Assembly (NCBI GenBank): GCA_000151295.1
Contig: GG745336.1
Span: forward strand, 850,312-873,469
Direction of reading: 5' to 3'
DNA length: 23,158 bases
Source: Allomyces macrogynus ATCC 38327
Taxonomy: Eukaryota > Blastocladiomycota > Blastocladiomycetes > Blastocladiales > Blastocladiaceae
Position numbers and translations under genes: made by a program. Below the pieces are notes generated by a model. The model worked only from the letters and a program-made list of their open reading frames with translations. It was not told the origin of the DNA and did no database searches. Positions 17,140 through 23,158 of this stretch are shown here, one piece after another. Position 1 is the first letter of the stretch, and every line of letters starts with the position of its first letter.

Positions 17140-19600
17140 CTACTCGACAGCGTGCAGCGCCTCACCCTCGTCGCCTAGCGGATACACTATCCCCACCAAA
17201 TTGCGGCGGATGCTCCGTCGAAACTCGGCCATTGCGGGCAAGACCACACTCTAGATCGTCTCGTCGACGCCCGGCATAATCCTTATATCCACGGAAAACG
17301 GTTTGTCGACAAATTCCTGCGCGTCGCGCTCAATGTCACCCTCGTCGATCGTCAAGGTCTGGAAATCCACGCCGCGCCCGACCGCCCAGCGCACGACTTC
17401 GAGCAACTCGTAGACGGCCACACGCGGGTCAACAACGCTCACGACGCGAATCTGGAGCGCATTAGCCGGCCGGTTGCGGAATCACGACAGCCAAGGGATG
17501 ATGGGCCACAGCGCGCTGCCGGCGTGGTAATCGAGCCGGAGAACGTCGATTGGTGGCAGCAGAGGCACCGGATTGATCACGCCGCTAATGCCAGTGCACC
17601 CGACACGCATACCCTCGACGCCTAGAAGGTTCGGAAGTCGTGATAGAGACTCGACGAGGTGCGGATGCATCAGCGATGCCGGGATGCTGCGCAGTGTCGC
17701 GGGAAGAGATTCGACAAGCACGGTGCCCTCGGTCTCGAGCAGTTCGACGTGCACCAGGTTCGGGAGCGCATTGTTGGAGATCAGCAGAGCGACCACATCA
17801 TGCGACGCCATCAGGTGGGTCACGGTCGCAAGCATCGGAATAATGCCGCAGAATTTGACTCCCAGTGCAGCGTCAGGTGCGTGAAATGGGACAGAGCGGC
17901 AAGAACACTGGCGTCCATGGACTGGCGCTCGGTATCCGGCAGCGACACATCAAGCGACGTGACAGAGTGCCATGGCACGGCGAGCGTGGATACGTTGTCG
18001 GAAAGAACCGCCAGAGTCGTGAGCACTGGCACTGTCACTGTGGTGGTGAGCGCCTCCCTCACGAGCGTGCTTCGCGTCACGTCCAAGCGATTCAACAAAT
18101 GAAACGTGACGACGTCGCTGGCACACGGCACACCGACCAGGTTGCAATTCACAACCACTAGATAGGCCAGACGCGGCGCCTCGGTTGCCAGGTGGACAAG
18201 AAGCGCGCCCGTGAGCGTGAGATCAAGAAACTGGGCGCGCGTGAGCCAGAGCATCGGCGGGAGTGTTGAAACGTGATGAAGGACACCCGGTGTTGGCGCT
18301 TGGCGATGAAAGCATCGATCTGGGTCATCATGACCGTACAGCCGCAGAACACGGAGCTCGGGCAATACAAATGCATAGTGGACGTCCTATGGGTGGTGGA
18401 AAAGATGCGGGACGGCGACCGCAGGGATGTCAAGGACGCTCAGGATGGGCCAGCACGGTCCCTATGGTGCCGCAGACGGTACAAAAGTCTGATCGCCCAA
18501 GAGTGACCGGATCACGAGCGCACGCAAAGTAGCAGACAGGCGAGTCAGATGCACAGCGTTCATTGGCAGGGTCGCTCCGTGATGCAGCTTCTTCAACAGT
18601 GGCATCGTGAGTACCAGCGGCTGCACAATCCCGCGCACATATGGCGCAGCAGGCAGAAAAAGACGTTGCTGCGAGAACTGGTCCGCAATCTCGTCCCACC
18701 CACCCGAAAAGTTGAACTGCACGCTCTTGAGCGTTGCGATGCGGGCAGCAAGTGCCAGCACAAAGACCGATGGGCAATGGTTCGCTCTGGACAATGAGTG
18801 GCAAGATTCGGGCATTGGTCGGCCAGGACAGCGAGCAACTTGCCCAGACCAGGAGAAAGAGCACGGTGACGGGCCAGTTTCGCGGCCTTCTTGTCGACCA
18901 TGACCGAGAGCGAATGAATGCGTTTCGCGGCTGGGAAATGACGCGGCCACTTGGTGGATGCAACTGCCTTCCGGTCAGGTTATACCAGATCGAACCACCG
19001 CGTGTGACCCAGCCATTGATTTTCGCGAGCACATTGCGAATCGGGTCGGCCTGGTCGTCTTCATTGACCGCCCATTTGTGCACCTCCTCGGAGGGAGCAA
19101 TAGTAATCCGCGTTACACCGTGGTGTTTGACCATTCCACATGAAAGCGATGGATCTCTCCCCGACGACGGTCGTCCCCCTCTGTCGCGAACGCATTCCCG
19201 TCGTCCTCCTCAGCGTCCTAGAGCTCACCGCCAGGAAAAGAAACGCGTGCCAAAGAGCTCATGCTAGCCTCGCGCCATTTGACCGCCAGCGCAGCAACTT
19301 GGAGGTCAGCGTGCCAGCCAGGCACTGTGGCATCGACGACAGAGCACCAAAGCTTGTGGGTGCAACGCAGCGCGAGAATGACTGAAGCGATGCCAGCCTG
19401 CACAGAAGGAAATCCGGTCGCGCAAAACGAATTGTCGTCGACCAGGAGCTGCAGCACAATCTGATGCAGCGCGATCTGATGCAGCAAGTCGACGGGCAGG
19501 CCGGTAAGGCGAGATTTCCAGAATCGCTGTGGTATGATGCCAGGTGATTGGTGCGGGTCACGAGCAGAAGCATGCCGATTAAGCTGGTCAAACTGGTTGG
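17140..19600 (-). pseudogene. F-box/LRR-like gene, copy A, degraded
   Basis: Reading from 19600 down, the F-box-like part is LTGLPVDLLHQIALHQIVLQLL...LALRCTHKLWCSVV, followed by Leu-rich segments (18430-18900, 17820-18365, 17482-17835) and a C-terminal part ending at 17140. F-box proteins are usually SCF ubiquitin-ligase adaptors, with the LRR part selecting the substrate. Copy A is broken. No ATG aligns with that of copy B, the frame changes at several points between 18400 and 19150 and near 17838-17848, and in-frame stops interrupt the C-terminal part at 17482-17484 (TGA) and 17251-17253 (TAG). Copy C reads through both stop positions. A 12-nt tandem duplication repeats LHQI in the F-box. 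Undetected introns could explain some frame changes but not the stops. The F-box assignment rests on pattern only. Confidence 0.6.
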
Positions 19601-19812
19601 AGACTTGATTGCGGCGAAGAAGAAAGCAACTGGTGGTCAAAGAGAAAGAAGGGATGTCTTGCGGTTGGATACCACGCTCGTTAGCCCACCAACAAGCATC
19701 ATCACAGTGGAAGACAGAACACTCGATCCTGCTTCCGCTCCTGCTGCTTTCCTGTGTGCGCCGATGTTACTCCTCCTTGCCCGCCGTCGCGGAAGCGTCC
19801 ACCGAATGAATA

Positions 19813-20426
19813 TTAACGAAAAAGGCGCGATTTTTTGTGGCCCTTGAGGCCAACCATGGCCACAGGGAGCGCGTGGCAGACCATGTCGTCGACGCCAGGC
19901 GGCGCGGATGCAGCAGCTCGGCGTTCACGCAGGGCACTGGCATGGGCAGCGACTCGGCGAGCGGCATACTGCGCTCATAAAGTAGTTAGGCGAGCTGCAA
20001 GCGCGGGACCGCGTTGTTTGTCACCAGCACAGCAGCAATGGCCTGCATCACACTGAGAGACATCAAGGCCATGAACGCAGGGGCCGTGTGATCTGCACTG
20101 TTCTCTTGCCCATCGCGAGGCAAGCAGAGTGGAGCGAGCGGCCACTTGATGGCCGCCACCGCAATCTGGACGTCCATGTGCCAGTCACTAAGAGAATCAT
20201 CGACGACAAAGCGCCAGAGCTTGCACAAACGGCGCAGAGCGAGAACCGTAGGCACAACGTCGTCCATTGCAAGAGACCCGGTCTCGCAGAAGGACGCGCC
20301 TTCAGACAGGAGCTGCAGCGTGATGCGACGCAGTACATCGGCAGGCAGGTCGACAAGACGAGGGAGGCGATGAGAACCTGCTGACGGATGGGCATCAGGA
20401 AACGGCTGGGAGCTCAGATCCACCAT
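19813..20426 (-). pseudogene. F-box/LRR-like gene, copy B, internally deleted
   Basis: The ATG at 20426 opens an F-box-like region: RLVDLPADVLRRITLQLLS...LALRRLCKLWRFVVDDSLSDWH. It is collinear with copy A (LTGLPVDLL..LALRCTHKLWCSVV). It then jumps to VLVTNNAVPRLQL, which matches LLISNNALPNLVHV deep in copy A, so most of the LRR region is gone. A stop follows at 19986. A further piece in another frame, PPGVDDMVCHALPVAM (about 19835-19905), matches the C-terminal MPGIDATVCNEIST of copy C. The order is therefore F-box, fragment, C-terminal tail, with intervening parts deleted. A short F-box-only protein of about 146 residues could still be made from 20426-19986. Confidence 0.55.
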
Positions 20427-20494
20427 CGAAATGTCTGGTTGTGCGGTCAAGCAGGGCGTTGAAAACGTTTTCAAGTGCTGGCTTGCGGTATGCG

Positions 20495-20513
20495 GAGAGA
20501 GAGAGAGAGAGAG
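20495..20513. repeat. GA dinucleotide repeat
   Basis: A (GA)n run on the + strand, read as CT-rich on the minus strand, about 70 nt upstream of the copy B start codon. It is a simple sequence repeat, possibly part of the copy B 5' UTR or promoter. Confidence 0.85.
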
Positions 20514-20733
20514 GAGGATTTGGAGAGGGTACGGATAGACGCGAGAGAAAGCGTCTCTTCACGCGTGATGCTTTGGTCGGAAGTGAAAGTGGAGCCATAG
20601 AGGGGCTGCAGCCAAGGAGCATTGCTCGCCACAAAAAAGCGTGAAGCAAAAATGGGCGTGACAAAACCTTTGCTCATTGAAATACTTAACAAAACACATA
20701 ACTCATGTTGCTCGGCCCGCCATTGCGCCACTG

Positions 20734-21625
20734 TTACGCGTCCTTGCCAGCCATCATGGCCATGTTCTTTCCGTCACCTTCAGCGTCCACGAAGTACACA
20801 TTCACAACCAGCTCAGGTTTGATTCGCGCGTTGAGGTCGGATAGTGCCGTGCTGATCTCGTTGCAAACCGTCGCGTCAATTCCCGGCATAACACCAACGC
20901 CGACGGCAAGCGATCCCAAAACGTCCTTGTCCAAGGACTCAAAAAGCCCGTACCCGGCAACCCACAACACAGCGTTGTAGAGCTCACGAATATTCCATTC
21001 GTGGTTGGCAGCAACGCTCTTGATGCGAATCTTGAGACTCCGGACCGGAGGGTTCAGGCTCCGGAACCACGGCAAGTGCTCAAACTTCCACCACAATCTG
21101 CTCCCAGCGTGATATTCCAAATGCAGAGAATCGAGCGTCGCAAGATTGAGTTGAAGCTGCGCATGCTTCGAATCGCTCGAGGTCCACCCGACACCCATGG
21201 CGTCAAAATGAGTGAGGTGCAGGATGCGTGACAGGCATTCGGTGAGCTGCGGGTGGATGAACGATGCTTCCGACTCCACCGTTTTCTGTTTTACGCCTCG
21301 CACGATCTTCCTTGGTTTTCTTTGTGCTTTGTGACCTTTTGTCGGTTTTGTGAGCTTTTGTGCTGTTTCTGTCGGTTTCTTTGTCCACCTTTGTAAGCGG
21401 GTAAGGCAGACTGGGCCATAAGAGCCGGTGCCCACGCCAAGGGAGGCCCACAACGACGCGGACGCGATTGTGGCCCCTTTGGACGTAAGCGCGGTGCTTT
21501 TGCCCAGTCAGTCTGACCTCGCTCGCCTAGCAGGCGTCGGAATGCTGCGTAGGGACGAGAGTCATTTCAGGAGGCAGAAGGCAGTGACTCCAGCGCGAAG
21601 CACACGACAGAACAAGTATATTCGC
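20734..21625 (-). pseudogene. F-box/LRR-like gene, copy C, 3' portion only
   Basis: From about 21270 down to 20734 the frame is open and closely matches the C-terminal half of copy A: FIHPQLTECLSRI against LMHPHLVESLSRL, LHLEYHAGSRLW against LRLDYHAGSALW, and GVMPGIDATV against RIMPGVDETI. It ends DGKNMAMMAGKDA. Upstream, short matching pieces ALESLPS (about 21590-21610) and SSLRSIPT (about 21540-21560) continue the homology, but about 260 nt of unrelated, AC-rich sequence (about 21271-21537) separates them from the rest. Everything 5' of that, including the F-box, is missing. It is therefore a 5'-truncated relic that preserves the best C-terminal sequence of the family. Confidence 0.6.
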
Positions 21626-21639
21626 CACGGTCAAAGTCA

Positions 21640-22095
21640 AAGCAAACCCCCATCCCCCAGGCCTGACTCGATCCCAGTCAGCGCCGCGTCCACAGCACAC
21701 TCGGCGCGTTTCCTCGACGAGGGCCACCACGACCGCGACAAGATCGTGCGGTACATGGCCGTGACGCGGAAACGGTTTTGCCCGACGATCAAGATCATGA
21801 CCCTCAACACAAACAAGCGCCGGTACGTGCGCGTCGACCGGAACCTGGCCGTGCATGGGCTGCTGGCCGGCGCGGGGCTGATGCCGCCGTACATGGTGGA
21901 CGCGGTCGTGGACCGGCTGGTCGAGTGCGCGCCGGCTGATTGGGCCGACGAGTTTGACGCCGGCGATGTTCGTGAATATGCGCGCTCCGTGCTGCTGCTG
22001 CCCGTGGCGCCACGACAGCTGGATCACTTCGCCCCACTCCTTGCCTCGTTCTCGCGTCCTACGACGTGGCGGCGCTGATGCGTGCGCTGCGGTAA
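21640..22095 (+). CDS. Unidentified protein fragment
   Basis: I do not recognise the family. The + frame from about 21650 to 22050 looks coding: mixed charge and even composition, with segments DRDKIVRYMAVTRKRF, NKRRYVRVDRNLAVHG and DAVVDRLVECAPADWADEF. That frame formally runs to a stop at 22078 (SRPTTWRR). A one-base frame change near 22040-22050 would give the more natural ending LASYDVAALMRALR with a TAA at 22093-22095. The frame is also open upstream to 21428, but that part overlaps the copy C relic on the other strand and is unlikely to be coding. It could be an internal or terminal exon of a gene whose other exons I cannot place, or a truncated relic. Confidence 0.4.
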
Positions 22096-22630
22096 TCAAA
22101 GTGGCCCGCCTTGAATCCACCCAAACGATGTCTGCCACGCTAAATTCGCAGCTTTTCTTTGCGAAACAACATGGGCTGGGCGGCAGACAGCGTCAGACAG
22201 TCTATGCTCGTCACAACTTCACCAGCCTGATGCATTTGCGCCGAAAGGACAGCGATATGATGCACAGCGCCGGGCAACGATTTGTGTCGATGTGCTTCGC
22301 TTCATGGCGAGCGACAGGTGCTGAAAACCATTCAAGCTCCCCACAAAAGACTGGCACGTAGCTGCTCTGATTTTGCATCTATTCGATGGTCAAACCGAAA
22401 TCAAAACCCAAAGGGCTCAACGCAGAGCAGGAGTACGGTGTGTTTCGCCACACGGACGAGATTGATGAAAACCGGCCAACGGGCACGGGAAGGGTGGGGG
22501 TAATCAAGACACAAACCAAAAAACAAAAACGCCAAAAATGCAAATCCACAAAAAGCGATACCGGCGCAAGGATACGACGCACGGCCTCGGGTAGGGGAGG
22601 CGACAACAAAGACCGAGCGACCGCATCCGC
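22096..22630. other. Region without a recognisable gene
   Basis: I see no supported gene. The stretch 22505-22560 is A-rich on the + strand (CAAAAA-type repeats) and so T-rich in the 3' flank of the minus-strand gene that ends at 22631. It probably contains that gene's 3' UTR. Confidence 0.45.
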
Positions 22631-23158
22631 TTACGCGACCCAACTCTTCACCTTGACCACCCTCGGCGCCGGCGCCGGCGCCGGCGTCGCCTCCGTCGTC
22701 GTCGTGCCACTCCGCGACGCGGAACTCGCCGTTGCCGACGCACTGTCACCATGCGACGCGCCGCGCTTACTCCGTCCGGCGGCCGCAGCGGCCGCGCCCG
22801 CGCGGCCAACCCACGATCCGACGAGCCCACCGAGCGCGCGCGGCGATCGCGGCGCCTGGTGCGGTGGTGCGGCGGCGGAACTGCCACCGGAAACGGCGCT
22901 GTTAGCGTCAGCGACCAAGAGCGATCGGCGCGATCCGCGTGGTGCCGCGGAAGTAGAAGGCGTGGTGGGTGCGTCTGAGGGTGGCGGGGAGTTGGCGATC
23001 ACGACGACGCGCGGGTGCGATGCAGAGGAGAGGACCGACGACGGGCGGTCGGGGACGGTGGAACCGGTGGCCGAGGAGCGGCGGAGTGGGGGTGGTGGTG
23101 CGGAACGCTTGGGCTTGGCGTTCTTGGCCGAGGAACCGCGATGCGCGGGTGTGCGCGA
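22631..23158 (-). CDS. Ser/Ala/Pro/Arg-rich protein, C-terminal part, 5' end outside window
   Basis: The minus frame is open from the window edge (23158) to a TAA at 22631, 175 codons with no stop. The sequence is low complexity: Ser/Pro/Arg runs (AKPKRSAPPPPLRRSS), then Ala and Gly/Ala runs (GRAGAAAAAAGRS), TTTTEATPAPAPAP and a basic C-terminal end RVVKVKSWVA. No domain is recognisable, and it may be a disordered tail. An ATG is not seen inside the window in this frame near the 5' edge, so the start and any folded domain lie beyond. Strong GC bias can keep spurious frames open, which limits confidence. Confidence 0.5.
   Translation of the reverse strand, partial: SRTPAHRGSSAKNAKPKRSAPPPPLRRSSATGSTVPDRPSSVLSSASHPRVVVIANSPPPSDAPTTPSTSAAPRGSRRSLLVADANSAVSGGSSAAAPPHQAPRSPRALGGLVGSWVGRAGAAAAAAGRSKRGASHGDSASATASSASRSGTTTTEATPAPAPAPRVVKVKSWVA

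Noticed and set aside
1..23158. CRISPR array, tRNA or rRNA genes
   Set aside because: No regularly spaced repeats, no tRNA cloverleaf and no rRNA-like stretch noticed by eye; the tandem structure is made of genes.

Overview
The window is eukaryotic nuclear DNA, moderately GC-rich, with many short introns (about 50-120 nt, GT..AG) and compact genes. An Era-family GTPase with a mitochondrial-type leader, a CENP-X gene, F-box/LRR-like fragments and receptors that join a bacterial-type sugar-binding domain to a class C GPCR suggest an early-diverging zoosporic fungus, most likely Blastocladiomycota (Allomyces-like). That placement is inference; no rRNA or other marker is present.

Layout. 1-930 (-): 5' part of an Era-type GTPase. 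1370-16908 (+): tandem array of four paralogous receptor genes (R1-R4), head to tail, about 3-4 kb apart. Each is built from the same exons: an N-terminal extension with a hydrophobic signal segment, a complete ABC-type trehalose/maltose substrate-binding domain (SBP), a seven-helix class C (7tm_3) domain, and a C-terminal PH-like domain. R4 is intact (10 exons, 982 codons plus stop in the longest supported model). R2 is complete apart from one extra G. R3 has complete 7TM and PH-like exons but several frame changes in one SBP exon. R1 is a pseudogene with two large deletions. A CENP-X/MHF2 gene lies on the opposite strand between R3 and R4.

17140-21625 (-): three broken copies (A, B, C) of an F-box/LRR-like gene. 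21640-22095 (+): an unidentified coding fragment. 22631-23158 (-): C-terminal part of a Ser/Ala/Pro-rich protein running off the window.

How the array may work: the domain order suggests plasma-membrane receptors that sense an extracellular sugar or related solute through a bacterial-type SBP and signal through a GABA-B-like 7TM core. The PH-like tail would sit in the cytosol. Exon lengths are nearly invariant among the copies (141, 88 or 74+14, 121, 91, 583-589, 50, 828 nt), which let me place splice sites by comparison. Conserved motifs about 100 nt upstream of the start and about 50 nt downstream of the stop were copied with the genes.
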